Shown here piece by piece: positions 33,681-42,760 of a DNA stretch of 64,000 nt. Both the position numbers and the translations under genes were made by a program. The notes below the pieces were generated by a model. That model made no database searches. It was not told where the DNA came from and worked only from the letters and a program-made list of their open reading frames with translations. Origin of the DNA: Halorientalis regularis (GTDB lineage: Archaea; Halobacteriota; Halobacteria; Halobacteriales; Haloarculaceae); contig NZ_JALJCL010000002.1 of the NCBI RefSeq assembly GCF_023698535.1, forward strand, positions 302,707-366,706. Reading direction: 5' to 3'. Positions within the stretch are counted from its first letter, which is position 1; every line of letters starts with the position of its first letter.

Positions 33681-34343
33681 GTGACCGACGCCGTCGCCGG
33701 GCTGGCGCTGGTCCTCCAGCTCGCCGTCCTCGGAACCCTCGGCGAGGCCGCACGCCGCCGGAACGTCGCCGCGGCGGTGAACGCGCTGTTCGCCCTCGCC
33801 GTCGCCCTGCTTCCAGCGGTGGTCGGGATCGTCTCACCCTCGGTCGTGATCGACCCCACAGTTCCGCTGTGGGTCGCGCTGGCCGGTTTCCTCCACTCGC
33901 TGGGGATGCTCGGGTGCTACGAGGCGATCTGGTGGTGGGACCACCTCACCCACACCGTCTCCGCCGCGCTGGTCGCCGCCCTCCTGTACGCCGCACTCGT
34001 CGTCGCCTTCGCCCCCTCGACGGTCGTCCTCTCGGTCGCCACCGTCCTCTTCACCTTCGCCGTCGGCGTGTTCTGGGAGTTGATCGAACTCGTCGCGCGC
34101 GAGGTCGGCGACCGGTTCGACGTGGAGCCCGTGCTGGTCCACTACGGCTGGCGCGACACCGCCTTCGACCTCCTCTTCGACGTGGTCGGCGCACTGCTGA
34201 TCGTCGGCTTCGAGGTCGGCGTGTTCGTCCCCCTGATCGACCGGTTCCCGCGGGCCGCCGAGACGCTGGTGGTCGGCGGCGGTGGCGTAGTGGTTGTGGG
34301 GTCTGTCGTGATGACCGTCGTCGTGTGGCCGGTTGAGGAGTGA
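33681..34343 (+). CDS. YjdF-like (DUF2238-type) membrane protein
   Basis: A 220-residue polytopic membrane protein with about six helices. IWWWDHLTHTVSAALVAALLY near residue 93 and TFAVGVFWELIELVAREVGDRF near 130, followed by DTAFDLLFDVVGALL near 165, carry the His/Glu/Asp residues conserved in DUF2238 (YjdF) proteins. GTG start at 33681. It follows another membrane hydrolase-like gene by 87 bp. Function unknown. Confidence 0.72.
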   Translation: MTDAVAGLALVLQLAVLGTLGEAARRRNVAAAVNALFALAVALLPAVVGIVSPSVVIDPTVPLWVALAGFLHSLGMLGCYEAIWWWDHLTHTVSAALVAALLYAALVVAFAPSTVVLSVATVLFTFAVGVFWELIELVAREVGDRFDVEPVLVHYGWRDTAFDLLFDVVGALLIVGFEVGVFVPLIDRFPRAAETLVVGGGGVVVVGSVVMTVVVWPVEE

Positions 34344-34438
34344 AACGGAGGAGCGATGGGGGCAGGCCGCCACCGGGGCATCTCATCGCCGGCCCGTGTC
34401 GCCGTCTTTTTGCTCGCCCCGCGCGACCAGTGGATGTT

Positions 34439-35455
34439 ATGTCCGATACGATGCGTGCCGCGGTCGTTCCGGAAGCGGGCGGGGACTTCGAACTCGTCGA
34501 ACGCGACGTTCCCGATCCCGACCCCGACGAAGTCAGGATCGCCGTCGAGGCCTGCGGGATCTGTCACAGCGACGTCTTCGCCAAGGAGGGGACGTATCCG
34601 GGAATCAGCTATCCCCACGTCCCGGGCCACGAGATCGCCGGCCGCGTCGACGCCGTCGGGGATCGCGTCACCGCCTGGGCCGAGGGCGACCGGGTCGGCG
34701 CGGGCTGGCACGGCGGCCACTGTTTCACCTGTGAGCCCTGCCGGCGCGGGAACTTCCTCCAGTGTGAGAACGGCGAGATCACCGGCATCACGTTCGACGG
34801 CGGCTACGCCGAGTACGTGACCGTCCCGAGCGAGGCCGTCGCGGCGGTGCCCGACGACCTCGACGCGGCCGACGCCGCGCCGCTGCTCTGTGCCGGCGTC
34901 ACGACGTTCAACGCCCTGCGCAACAGCGACGCTCGACCGGGCGACCTCGTCGCCGTGCAGGGCGTGGGTGGCCTGGGCCACCTCGGTCTCCAGTACGCCC
35001 ACGCCGCCGGCTACGAGACCGTCGCGATCTCGCGAAGCCCCGACAAGGAAGACCTCGCGCGCTCGCTCGGCGCGGACCACTTCGTGAACGCCGCCGAGAC
35101 CGATCCCGCCGAGCGGTTACAGGCCCTCGGCGGCGCACGGGTCGTCCTCGCGACGGCACCATCGAGCGACGCCATCTCGTCGGTGGTCGGCGGCATGGGC
35201 ATCGACGGATCGGTCGTCGTCGTCGGCGTCCCCGGGGCGCCCATCGAGGTGGACGCCAACACGCTCGTCGGGACCCGCGGCGGTGTCGAGGGCTGGGCCT
35301 CCGGCCACGCACGGGACTCCCAGGACACCCTGGAGTTCAGCGCCCTGCGCGACGTGCGTCCCGAGATCGAGACCTTCCCGCTCGACGACGTCGCGGCGGC
35401 CTACGAGCGCATGATCGAGAACGAGGCGCGGTTCCGGGTCGTCCTGGAACCCTGA
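34439..35455 (+). CDS. Zinc-dependent alcohol dehydrogenase
   Basis: A 338-residue medium-chain dehydrogenase. Catalytic zinc ligands are in EACGICHSDVF (Cys) and VPGHEIAG (His-Glu); the structural zinc site is CFTCEPCRRGNFLQC near residue 100. The Rossmann motif VQGVGGLGHLG lies near 185. The closest described group is the ADH/alcohol dehydrogenase catalytic-domain proteins acting on primary alcohols or aldehydes. ATG 34439 matches the family start (MRAAVVPEAGG follows). Full length, no operon partners. Confidence 0.92.
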   Translation: MSDTMRAAVVPEAGGDFELVERDVPDPDPDEVRIAVEACGICHSDVFAKEGTYPGISYPHVPGHEIAGRVDAVGDRVTAWAEGDRVGAGWHGGHCFTCEPCRRGNFLQCENGEITGITFDGGYAEYVTVPSEAVAAVPDDLDAADAAPLLCAGVTTFNALRNSDARPGDLVAVQGVGGLGHLGLQYAHAAGYETVAISRSPDKEDLARSLGADHFVNAAETDPAERLQALGGARVVLATAPSSDAISSVVGGMGIDGSVVVVGVPGAPIEVDANTLVGTRGGVEGWASGHARDSQDTLEFSALRDVRPEIETFPLDDVAAAYERMIENEARFRVVLEP

Positions 35456-35517
35456 GCGACGGGCAGACGCGGTGCCGGATCGGTAATGCTCTTTCTCGTC
35501 GAGTCCCTAACTGGTTC

Positions 35518-35895
35518 GTGAGCGAGTACCAACCCGGCGTGTGCAACATCGGGACGGCACAGCGCAGACGACGGTTCGGCTTCGCCACCGCGGCCGCGGC
35601 CGTCGCCGCAGGGTACGTGGCGGCCTGCCTCTCGGGAGTGCTCCCCCGCGTGCTGCTCGTCGGTGTGTTCGTCCCGCTGGCGGTCGCCTTCGAGTGGGGC
35701 ATCCAGGCTGCGAGTTCCTTCTGCGTCCGACTGGCGCTGGTCGGCCGGTACGACTTCGGCGGGTCCGGCGGCGAGCGCGGTACCGTGCCCGAGGACGTGC
35801 GACGGGACGACCGCGTGCAGGCGGCCAAGATCACCGTGGCAGCGGTCGCGCTCGCGGCCCTGACGACCGGCGTGCTGTACGTCGGACTGGCCTGA
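35518..35895 (+). CDS. Conserved haloarchaeal two-/three-helix membrane protein
   Basis: A 125-residue protein starting at GTG 35518 with the characteristic SEYQPGVCNIGTAQRRRRFG, which I recognise from many haloarchaeal genomes. It is followed by two hydrophobic helices (residues 24-45 and 48-65) and a final helix (100-122). The single Cys in the N-terminal PGVCNIG and the Arg cluster are noteworthy. No function known. Confidence 0.7.
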   Translation: MSEYQPGVCNIGTAQRRRRFGFATAAAAVAAGYVAACLSGVLPRVLLVGVFVPLAVAFEWGIQAASSFCVRLALVGRYDFGGSGGERGTVPEDVRRDDRVQAAKITVAAVALAALTTGVLYVGLA

Positions 35896-35949
35896 AGGGA
35901 CGAAAGCGGCAGAGAGCGGTTTTTGCGGCTGGAGACCCTATCCGTGACG

Positions 35950-36855
35950 ATGGCACAGACAGTGCTCGAACGGGCCGGCGTCACCGACCGTGACCTGACG
36001 GGATCGACCGCGCTAGTGACTGGATCGACGAGCGGGATCGGTCGGCGGGCGGCGCTCGCGCTGGGCGCACTCGGTGCCGACGTGCTCGTCCACGGCCGGG
36101 ACGAGGGTGCCGGCGAGGAAGTCGTCGACGACCTCACTGCTCGCGGGAGCGACGCGACGTTCGTCCGCGCGGACTTCGCCAGCGTCGACGCCGTGCGCGA
36201 CCTGGCCGAGACGGTCCGCGAGCGGACGGACGCGCTCGACCTTCTCGTGAACAACGCGGGCGGATTCTTCCGGGACGGTGCGACGACCGACCTCGGTGTC
36301 GAGTACACGTTCCACGTGAACCACCTCTCGCCGTACCTGCTGACGGCGGAACTGGTGGATCTGGTTCCCGACGGCGGGCGGATCGTGACGACGGCCTCGG
36401 CGGCCCACCGCGGCGGGAGCCTCGATCTCGGTGCCGTCAGATCCACCGCCGGCTACTCCGGGATGTCGGCCTACAGCCGATCGAAGCTGGCGAACGTGCT
36501 GTTCGCCTTCGAACTCGACCGCCGCCTCGACCGGCTCGGCCGCGATGTCACTGCCAACGCCGTCCACCCGGGCGCGATCCCCGGCTCGAACTTTGCCCGC
36601 TTTCTCCCGGGCCCGCTCCCCCGTCTGGTGGGACTACTCGGCGGCCTTCCGTTCGTGACCGACGTGGACGACGGCGCGGCCGCGCTCGTGTCCCTCGCCG
36701 CCGCCGAGCGGACCGCCGACGTCTCCGGCCGGTACTTCGACCAGCAGACGCCGTCGACCCCGTCGGCGGCCGCCCGCGACACGGAGGCCCAGCGACGACT
36801 CTGGACCGAGAGCGCCGACCTGTTGGGGATCGACGAACCGCTGGCCGGGGAGTGA
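35950..36855 (+). CDS. SDR-family oxidoreductase (retinol dehydrogenase-like)
   Basis: A 301-residue short-chain dehydrogenase. The cofactor motif TGxxxGIG appears as VTGSTSGIGRRAALALG near residue 24, NNAGG near 103, the catalytic Ser in VTTASAAHRG and the YxxxK in YSRSKLANVLFAFELD near 178. The VHPGAIPGSNFARFL region fits the RDH/WWOX-like branch. ATG 35950 is chosen over an upstream in-frame TTG/GTG extension. Substrate unknown. Confidence 0.88.
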   Translation: MAQTVLERAGVTDRDLTGSTALVTGSTSGIGRRAALALGALGADVLVHGRDEGAGEEVVDDLTARGSDATFVRADFASVDAVRDLAETVRERTDALDLLVNNAGGFFRDGATTDLGVEYTFHVNHLSPYLLTAELVDLVPDGGRIVTTASAAHRGGSLDLGAVRSTAGYSGMSAYSRSKLANVLFAFELDRRLDRLGRDVTANAVHPGAIPGSNFARFLPGPLPRLVGLLGGLPFVTDVDDGAAALVSLAAAERTADVSGRYFDQQTPSTPSAAARDTEAQRRLWTESADLLGIDEPLAGE

Positions 36856-36862
36856 GCCCCGC

Positions 36863-37204
36863 TCAGAACAACAGTTCCAGCCACCCCAGCGGTGCGAGTA
36901 TTCCCACGAGGGCAACCGGCCACGGGAGCCAGGCGGTCCCGAGGTCACGGTGGCCGCCGATTCTGAAGAACACCGCGGTGAACGCACCGAGAACGACGAC
37001 CTTCACGCCGAGCCACGCGGCGGGGTGGATCGAGAGCAGCGTCCGGACGATGGCGGTATCTTCCTCGGCGACCCCGAAGGTAGCGACGCCCACCAGCGTC
37101 AGCACGGGGTCCCAGACGAGGTGGGCCACGAGCATGACCGCGATGCCCGCACGCCCGACTCGCTCGGTTCGGGTCCGTGCGCCGGAGGGGTCGTCGCCGG
37201 GCAT
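36863..37204 (-). CDS. Small membrane protein, unknown
   Basis: A 113-residue protein with three hydrophobic segments (IAVMLVAHLVWDPVLTLVGVA near 20-42, WLGVKVVVLGAFTAVFF near 62-80, and PWPVALVGILAPLGWLELLF at the end). The basic, Ser/Arg-rich N-terminus starts at ATG 37204; a longer frame upstream is unlikely because it runs into the divergent zinc-ribbon gene. Family not recognised. Confidence 0.5.
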   Translation of the reverse strand: MPGDDPSGARTRTERVGRAGIAVMLVAHLVWDPVLTLVGVATFGVAEEDTAIVRTLLSIHPAAWLGVKVVVLGAFTAVFFRIGGHRDLGTAWLPWPVALVGILAPLGWLELLF

Positions 37205-37287
37205 CGACGACGATATGGCCCCGAGCCACTTGGTCCGACCGCCGGCCCGACGGCGGGGTTTTTGTCCGTGTGGTCCGAGGCTCGGGT

Positions 37288-37407
37288 ATGGCGACACTGC
37301 TTCGCTGTGAGTCCTGCGGCGAGGGGTTCGAGTGTGCCGACGACGACTTCTACGCGACCTGTCCGCACTGTGGCGCGCGGTTCCAGCCCCGCGCCGGTTC
37401 GTGCTGA
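37288..37407 (+). CDS. Mini zinc-ribbon protein (39 aa)
   Basis: A 39-residue protein, MATLLRCESCGEGFECADD then YATCPHCGARFQPR, with two CxxC knuckles spaced as in a zinc ribbon. Such tiny proteins are common in haloarchaea and some affect stress or motility phenotypes; no specific role can be read here. ATG 37288 follows a GTTTTTG box about 30 nt upstream. Acidic residues and high G+C third positions support coding. Confidence 0.7.
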   Translation: MATLLRCESCGEGFECADDDFYATCPHCGARFQPRAGSC

Positions 37408-37422
37408 ACCGGGTGTAGCCCG

Positions 37423-38160
37423 TCAGCGTTCGGGGAGCCGACCGCCGTCGACGGCGACGTTCTCGCCGCTGATGTAGGCGGCAGCGTCGCTCACGAAGAA
37501 AAGCAGCGGCGCGGCCACGTCCTCGAAACTCGCGGCCCGGCCCCGCGGGAACGAGGAGACGTCAGAGACCGTGTTCTCGACCGCGAACGGGGAGACGGCG
37601 TTGACCGTGATCCCGTCCTCGGTGGTGTCGGCGGCGAGCATCCGGGTGAACATCAACACGCCCGTCTTGGCCACGAAGTACGGGAAGTTCACCGGGTGGG
37701 CGTGCATCCGGTCGCTGTCGGCGAAGCCGACGTTGACGATCCGGCCCCACTCCTGATCGCGCATCCCGTCGAGTGCCCGCCGCGAACAGAGGACCGTCCC
37801 GTAGAACGTGCTCTCGACCACGTCGCGCCAGGCCGCCCACTCGATGTCCTCCCAGTGGCGGGCGTCGAAGTTGCCGACGTTGTTGACCAGGACGTCGACC
37901 GTCCCGAGGTCCGCTTCGACGGCCGTGAACAGGGCGTCGACGTCGTCGGGATCGGTCACGTCGCCCTGGACCGTCGTCGCGTCGACGCCGTACTCGCGGG
38001 CGTCGGCCGCCGTCGTCCGTGCAGCGTCGGCGCTCTCGTTGTAGTGAACCGCCACGTCGGCACCGCAGGCCGCCAGCGTCAACAGCAGTTCACGCCCCAC
38101 GCGTGTCGCGCTCCCGGTCACCAGTGCCGTCCGTCCGTCGAGGTCGGGTGCCAGCTCCAT
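37423..38160 (-). CDS. SDR-family oxidoreductase
   Basis: A 245-residue classical SDR. TGSATRVGRELLLTLA near residue 16 is a slightly altered cofactor motif; NNVGNFD is near 91 and YFVAKTGVLMFTRML near 162 is the YxxxK active site. INAVSPF and the C-terminal YISGENVAVDGGRLPER are typical of FabG-like enzymes. The TGSATRVG form of the glycine motif resembles pteridine-reductase-like SDRs. ATG 38160. Convergent with the mini zinc-ribbon gene (15 bp apart). Confidence 0.88.
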   Translation of the reverse strand: MELAPDLDGRTALVTGSATRVGRELLLTLAACGADVAVHYNESADAARTTAADAREYGVDATTVQGDVTDPDDVDALFTAVEADLGTVDVLVNNVGNFDARHWEDIEWAAWRDVVESTFYGTVLCSRRALDGMRDQEWGRIVNVGFADSDRMHAHPVNFPYFVAKTGVLMFTRMLAADTTEDGITVNAVSPFAVENTVSDVSSFPRGRAASFEDVAAPLLFFVSDAAAYISGENVAVDGGRLPER

Positions 38161-38229
38161 ACCCGCGTCAGGGCTCGGATCGACTTGAATCCAGCCGCGT
38201 CTACCCGCCGAAAAGGACGGCCCACCACT

Positions 38230-39570
38230 TCACTCCGAGACCGGCGCCGACCGCTCGGTGACGGTCGCGTGGACGGGCTCGGTCGGCCGGAGCGTCACGC
38301 TCGGTTGCAGGGCCAGTTCGTCGGCCTCGACGGTCACGTCGTAGTGCTGGAGGACGTGCGCGAGCGTGAACTGTGCCTCCGTGAGCGCGATCTGCTGGCC
38401 GATACAGATGCGCGGGCCGCTCCCGAACGGGAAGTAGGCGTCCTCGCTCCGGGAGACCTCGCCGTCCCAGCGGTCCGGACGGAACGCCAGCGGGTCCGCC
38501 CAGACGCGGCTGTCACGGTGGTGGGCGTACGTCGACATGAACAGCAGGTCCTCGGCGTCCAGTTCGGTGCCGGCGAGGGTCGTCGGCTGGCGCACCTCGC
38601 GCGTCACGTTCCACACTGCCGGGGTGAGCCGGAGCGTCTCCCGGACCACTCGCTCGGTGTAGGTCAGGTCGGAGAGGTCCGCCCAGGTGGGTTCCCCGCC
38701 GTCCAGGACCGCCGCCGCCTCGGCCGCGACGCGGTCGCGCATCGCCGGGTGTTTCGAGAGCCAGTAGAACGCGTAGGTGATCGTGAGTGCCGTCGTCTCC
38801 TGGCCGCCGGTGAGAAAGAGGACCGCCTCGTCGACGAGTTCGTTCTCCGAGAGGGCCACGTCCGGGTCGGCCTGGGCGTCCATGAGCGCGGTGATCATGT
38901 CCGCTGGCGGGTCGGACTGGTCACGGTGCCACTCGACGAACTCCGACGCGACGCCCTCGATGACGGCGTCGGCTTCCTCGAAGGTCTCCGACGGCCCGGA
39001 CTGGAGCGCGTCCGGCAACAATACGTCCGTGGCACTGGGTTCGACCTCGTCGCTCAACTGCCCCAGCGCCTCGTGGACGGCACGGGCCTGCTCGGGGTCG
39101 GTGTCGCGGCTGAACAGCGACCGCGTGATCACCCGCATCGTCAGCGTCGAGAGTTCCTCGTGGAGGTCGAGCCGGCCCTCGGCGGGCCAGCCGTCGATCG
39201 TCTCCGACACCGTGTCGGCCGTGATGTCGGCGTACTCGGCGAGTTTCCCGCCGACGAACTCCGGCTGGAGGACGGATCGCTGTTGCTCCCAGAGCACCCC
39301 GTCACTGGAGAGCAACCCCTGCCGGCGCCGTTCCTGTGGCCCGAGCGCCGGTCGCGCGAACCGGTCCCGATCCCCGAGTATCTCGTGGACCAGTTCCGCG
39401 TCGAGGACGACGACGAACGACTGGCCCACCGGCGGATCGAGTCGCACCAGCGGATACCGGCCGCCGTAGGCCTCCTGGAGCGCGACGAAGAATCGAAGCG
39501 GATCGTCGGTCAATTTCGGCACGTTCCCCACCACCGGCGGTCCCGGCGGGGTATGCACCCTGTCGGACAT
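38230..39570 (-). CDS. Cytochrome P450
   Basis: A 446-residue soluble P450. The I-helix oxygen-binding region is ELVDEAVLFLTGGQETTALTITYA near 240, ExxR is VVRETLRLTPAVWNVTREVR near 305, and the heme loop FGSGPRICIGQQIALTEAQF near 383 has the Cys ligand. N-terminal PPGPPVVGNVPKLTDDPLRF is the Pro-rich hinge without a membrane helix. It resembles CYP174-type haloarchaeal P450s linked to carotenoid or fatty acid oxidation; that assignment is tentative. ATG 39570 is preferred to GTG 39576; an ACCTTTG box is about 30 nt upstream. No ferredoxin gene adjoins. Confidence 0.92.
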   Translation of the reverse strand: MSDRVHTPPGPPVVGNVPKLTDDPLRFFVALQEAYGGRYPLVRLDPPVGQSFVVVLDAELVHEILGDRDRFARPALGPQERRRQGLLSSDGVLWEQQRSVLQPEFVGGKLAEYADITADTVSETIDGWPAEGRLDLHEELSTLTMRVITRSLFSRDTDPEQARAVHEALGQLSDEVEPSATDVLLPDALQSGPSETFEEADAVIEGVASEFVEWHRDQSDPPADMITALMDAQADPDVALSENELVDEAVLFLTGGQETTALTITYAFYWLSKHPAMRDRVAAEAAAVLDGGEPTWADLSDLTYTERVVRETLRLTPAVWNVTREVRQPTTLAGTELDAEDLLFMSTYAHHRDSRVWADPLAFRPDRWDGEVSRSEDAYFPFGSGPRICIGQQIALTEAQFTLAHVLQHYDVTVEADELALQPSVTLRPTEPVHATVTERSAPVSE

Positions 39571-39625
39571 ACCCACGACAAGGGCGAGACGAACAAAGGT
39601 CTTCGGTGGGGACCACCGCCGGCAG

Positions 39626-39958
39626 TCAGGGCAGGCGGAGCCGTCCCTCGTAGTGGTGGCTCCCGTCGACGGTCTCGGTGTACCGGTACGCTTCGGGCGG
39701 GTCGATCCCCCAGGCTCGAAATCGGCTGTCGGTGCCGTCGACGATCGTCACCACGAACGAGCCACGGTCACGTAGCGTCGGGGGTGTCTGGGTGTGTTCC
39801 GTCTCGAACCGACAGCGGGCAGTCCCGTCACCGGTCGTGCGGACGACCAACCGGAGGTCGCTCCGCAACCGCTCGGTGATCGGCGGCGGATCGCCCACGA
39901 GGAGGCCTTCCCCGAACGCGTCGATAGCGTCGAGCGCCGCGTCGGGCACGTGATTCAC
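39626..39958 (-). CDS. Hypothetical acidic protein
   Basis: A 110-residue protein starting at GTG 39958 (NHVPDAALDAIDAFGEGLLV). GTTTTTG lies about 22-30 nt upstream, suiting a leaderless start; a TTG at 39985 overlaps that box and is less likely. The beta-rich sequence (RLVVRTTGDGTARCRFET, FVVTIVDGTDSRFRAWGI, YEGRLRL) suggests a small beta barrel or sandwich. Divergent from the downstream membrane gene. Family not recognised. Confidence 0.55.
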   Translation of the reverse strand: MNHVPDAALDAIDAFGEGLLVGDPPPITERLRSDLRLVVRTTGDGTARCRFETEHTQTPPTLRDRGSFVVTIVDGTDSRFRAWGIDPPEAYRYTETVDGSHHYEGRLRLP

Positions 39959-40074
39959 GGCGACGAGTACGGGTCGGGGCGACAAAAACCGTCGCGGCCG
40001 GCCCCGTCAGTAGCGGCGGTTCGGCCGGCGTGTGCCGACGGGAGATTTAATCCGACGGGACCCATTGTTCTCCC

Positions 40075-40452
40075 GTGTCAGAGACAGCGCCATCACGGTT
40101 CCTCCTGGCCTCGGCGGTCGTGTGTGTCCTCGCGTGTGCGGCCGCGGCCGTCGTCCCGCTCGCGACGGGTGCCTCGCGGGCGTTCACTGGAAGCGTCACG
40201 TCGAGTGGACTTCTCGGACTAGTGTTCACCGTCCGGAGTGTTCAGTTGCTCCGGGCGACCGGACGGCCCAGTCTGCCAGCCGCCGTCCTCACGACGATCT
40301 TCGGCGGCTGGTTCATGCTCGCACCCCTGCTGTACGCGGACACCGGATTCCTGCCGACCGCGGGGGTCCAGCTGGCCGGGACCTTCGTCTCGACGTTCGG
40401 GTTGTACGTCGTCGTGGCCGGGATCACCGGCGAAGCCGACGGCGCGTCGTGA
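40075..40452 (+). CDS. Small four-helix membrane protein
   Basis: A 125-residue protein from GTG 40075. Four hydrophobic helices (FLLASAVVCVLACAAAAVVPLA; SSGLLGLVFTVRSVQLL; AAVLTTIFGGWFMLAPLLY; AGTFVSTFGLYVVVAGI) are separated by short loops. The WFMLAPLLYAD motif resembles SPW-repeat membrane proteins. TTTAAT about 30 nt upstream is a plausible TATA box. Function unknown. Confidence 0.65.
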   Translation: MSETAPSRFLLASAVVCVLACAAAAVVPLATGASRAFTGSVTSSGLLGLVFTVRSVQLLRATGRPSLPAAVLTTIFGGWFMLAPLLYADTGFLPTAGVQLAGTFVSTFGLYVVVAGITGEADGAS

Positions 40453-40494
40453 TCGGCTTGCGTGCGCGCGGGCACACGCGCACGAAGGGTTCAA

Positions 40495-42312
40495 ATGGCT
40501 TCGGCCCCTACGTATGTTGTGAGCAGACCCGATACGAGAACCGACGATGAGCCGGTGCCGGCGTACGAGGAAGTCGACGTGTCGGTCCTCGTCGTCGGTG
40601 CTGGCGCGGCCGGGGCCCGGGCGGCGATCGAGCTCGACGACCGTGGCGTCGAGGACGTCCTCGTGCTCGGCAAGCGCAATCACGGCGACGCCCACACGAC
40701 CTGGGCGCGTGGCGGGATCAACGGCGCGCTCGGAACCCACGATCCGGAAGACGACTGGACGATCCACGCCGCGGACACCCTCAACGAGGGGCACTTCGTC
40801 AACGACCCCGAGAAGGTCGAGACGGTGGCCAAGCAGATGCCCGAGCGCCTCCGGGAACTCGACGAGTGGGGGATGGACTACTCCCGGACCGACGACGGCG
40901 AGATCGACCAGCGCTTTTTCGGCGCCCAGTCGTTCCGCCGAACCGCCTTCGCCGGTGACCACACCGGCGAGTCACTGCTCGAAACGCTCGTCGAGCAGGC
41001 CCAGGACCGGTCGATTCCCTACCGCGAGAACGTGATGATCACGAAGCTGGTCTCGGACGGCGAGCAGCTCCACGGGGCCATCGGGTACGACATGGACACG
41101 GGCGAGTTCGTCCTGTTCAATACCGGGACCGTCGTCCTCGCGGCCGGCGGCTACGCGGCGATCTACGGCCGTCACACCTCTCGCGACGACGAGAACAACG
41201 GCGACGGGCCGGCCCTGGCCGTCGACGCCGGGGCGTCACTGATGGACATGGAGTTCGTCCAGTTCCACCCGACCGGCATGGCCGTCGACGAGGACGACCC
41301 CGAGTGGGAACCCTGGAGCGGCCGCCTCGTCACCGAGGCCGTCCGGGGCGAAGGTGGACGGCTCTACAACAGCGAGGGCGAGCGGTTCATGGAGCGGTAC
41401 TCGCCCGACCAGATGGAACTGGACGCGCGTGACGTGGTCGCGCGGGCAATCGCACAGGAAGTCTCCGAGGGCCGTGGCACCGAGAACGGCGGCGTCTACC
41501 TCGACATCAGCCACCGCGACGCCGACTTCATCGAGGAGCGACTCCCCCGGATGTACGAGCGGTTCCAGGACCTCGGCGTCGATATGGCCGAGGAACCGGT
41601 CGAGGTCGCGCCGACCTCACACTACGGGATGGGTGGCGTCTCCGTGGACGAGTACGGCGAGACCGACGTCGACGGCCTGTTCGCCATCGGCGAAACCATG
41701 GCGGGCGTCCACGGGGCTAACCGCCTCGGTGGCAACTCGCTGGCCGAGACGGTCGCCTACGGCGTCGTGGCCGGCGAACGGATCGCGCCACGGGTCGACG
41801 GCCCTGGCGAGGTGCCCGACAGCCTCGTCGAGAGCCTCATCGAGCCCCACTTCCAGGACCTCGCGGCGACGGCCAACAGCGACGGCGGGTACGCCGTCGA
41901 GACCGTCTTCGAGGCGGTGCAGGAGTTCACCTGGGAACACGCCGGTCTGCTCCGGGACGAGGAATCGCTCCGGGCCGGGCTCGACGCACTCGACGACGTG
42001 CGCGAGATGGCCGCGGACATGGCCGTCGGGTCGGTCACGAGCCGGTCCTTCGAGCTCGCGCTCGACGTGGGATTCATGCTGACCGCCGCCGAGGCCGTCC
42101 TGCGGGGCGCACTCGAACGCACCGAGTCCAGGGGTGCCCACTACCGCACCGACTACCCCGAGACCGACGAGAGTTGGCAGCGCAACATCTGCTTCGAGCG
42201 CGCGGACCTCGGCGGGCTGACCACGCATACCGAGCCCGTCGACGAGCCGAGCGACGCCGTCCAGACCGCTCTCGAAGAGGGCCACGAACTCGACTACCAC
42301 CAGCTGGAGTGA
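40495..42312 (+). CDS. SdhA/FrdA-like FAD-dependent dehydrogenase, stand-alone
   Basis: A 605-residue flavoprotein of the succinate dehydrogenase/fumarate reductase family. The dinucleotide motif is VLVVGAGAAGARAAIELDD near residue 25. DAHTTWARGGINGALGTHD near 65 has the His-Thr where SdhA/FrdA bind FAD covalently (NadB lacks this His). Substrate-site motifs are EFVQFHPTGMAV, SHYGMGGVSVDEYG and GANRLGGNSLAETVAYG, and the C-terminal helical domain is complete. No iron-sulfur or membrane subunits are adjacent, unlike true complex II. It could be a soluble fumarate reductase or related dehydrogenase. ATG 40495 is chosen; the upstream extension is Arg-rich. Confidence 0.88.
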   Translation: MASAPTYVVSRPDTRTDDEPVPAYEEVDVSVLVVGAGAAGARAAIELDDRGVEDVLVLGKRNHGDAHTTWARGGINGALGTHDPEDDWTIHAADTLNEGHFVNDPEKVETVAKQMPERLRELDEWGMDYSRTDDGEIDQRFFGAQSFRRTAFAGDHTGESLLETLVEQAQDRSIPYRENVMITKLVSDGEQLHGAIGYDMDTGEFVLFNTGTVVLAAGGYAAIYGRHTSRDDENNGDGPALAVDAGASLMDMEFVQFHPTGMAVDEDDPEWEPWSGRLVTEAVRGEGGRLYNSEGERFMERYSPDQMELDARDVVARAIAQEVSEGRGTENGGVYLDISHRDADFIEERLPRMYERFQDLGVDMAEEPVEVAPTSHYGMGGVSVDEYGETDVDGLFAIGETMAGVHGANRLGGNSLAETVAYGVVAGERIAPRVDGPGEVPDSLVESLIEPHFQDLAATANSDGGYAVETVFEAVQEFTWEHAGLLRDEESLRAGLDALDDVREMAADMAVGSVTSRSFELALDVGFMLTAAEAVLRGALERTESRGAHYRTDYPETDESWQRNICFERADLGGLTTHTEPVDEPSDAVQTALEEGHELDYHQLE

Positions 42313-42760
42313 CGTCGGCCCGGTCGATTCCGCTCGCCATCGCCTCGACCGTGGAGCGACCACATCGTCGTCTCGAGAGTGCGGACGGTCGCGTACTGCG
42401 GATGTTCTGTGTCGACCAGATTCACCTACGTCTCCACACCCAGGAACACGAGCGTCGACGTCTGGACCGGAACTGCGTTCCGGTCGAGCGTGCCATCGAA
42501 CTCGGTCGCGATAGGTTCGGGGCCGTCCGGTCGTTGCTCCGGGTCCATCCCCGAGCAGAGTCATCTGTCGGTTTTCGGTCGGCCACCAACGGTCTGGGTC
42601 GTGCGTTTTCTTCCGCGGAGGCAGGACACTTCGGTCTGCGTGTGGCTGTCGGTGGGCTACCGCTGGCTCGTCCGCTGTGGGCCAGCGTTAGTTATTTATT
42701 CACGTTTTCCTCACTAACATTCGTGATATACAGGCGTTCGGTTCCGCCTGTGCCCTGCCC
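42313..42760. other. Intergenic region with a weak minus-strand ORF
   Basis: No supported gene. On the minus strand a 40-codon ORF runs from ATG 42548 to TAG 42426 (starts MDPEQRPDGPEPIATEFDG). It has G+C-rich third positions and a CGAAAACC box about 25 nt upstream, and its frame remains open beyond the TAG toward the flavoprotein gene. It could be a small protein or a nonsense-interrupted remnant; I assign low confidence. The right part (42686-42730) is AT-rich (GTTATTTATTCACG, GATATAC) and is probably the promoter of the CBS gene. Confidence 0.3.

Noticed and set aside
34466..34475. GTTCCGGAAG, a half-match to the orc/polB2 palindrome
   Set aside because: It lies inside the alcohol dehydrogenase coding sequence, has no second arm, and is not at a promoter position.
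40480..40500. GGGTTCAAATGG resembling a tRNA T-arm
   Set aside because: No matching stem or acceptor/anticodon arms around it; it is the start region of the flavoprotein gene.
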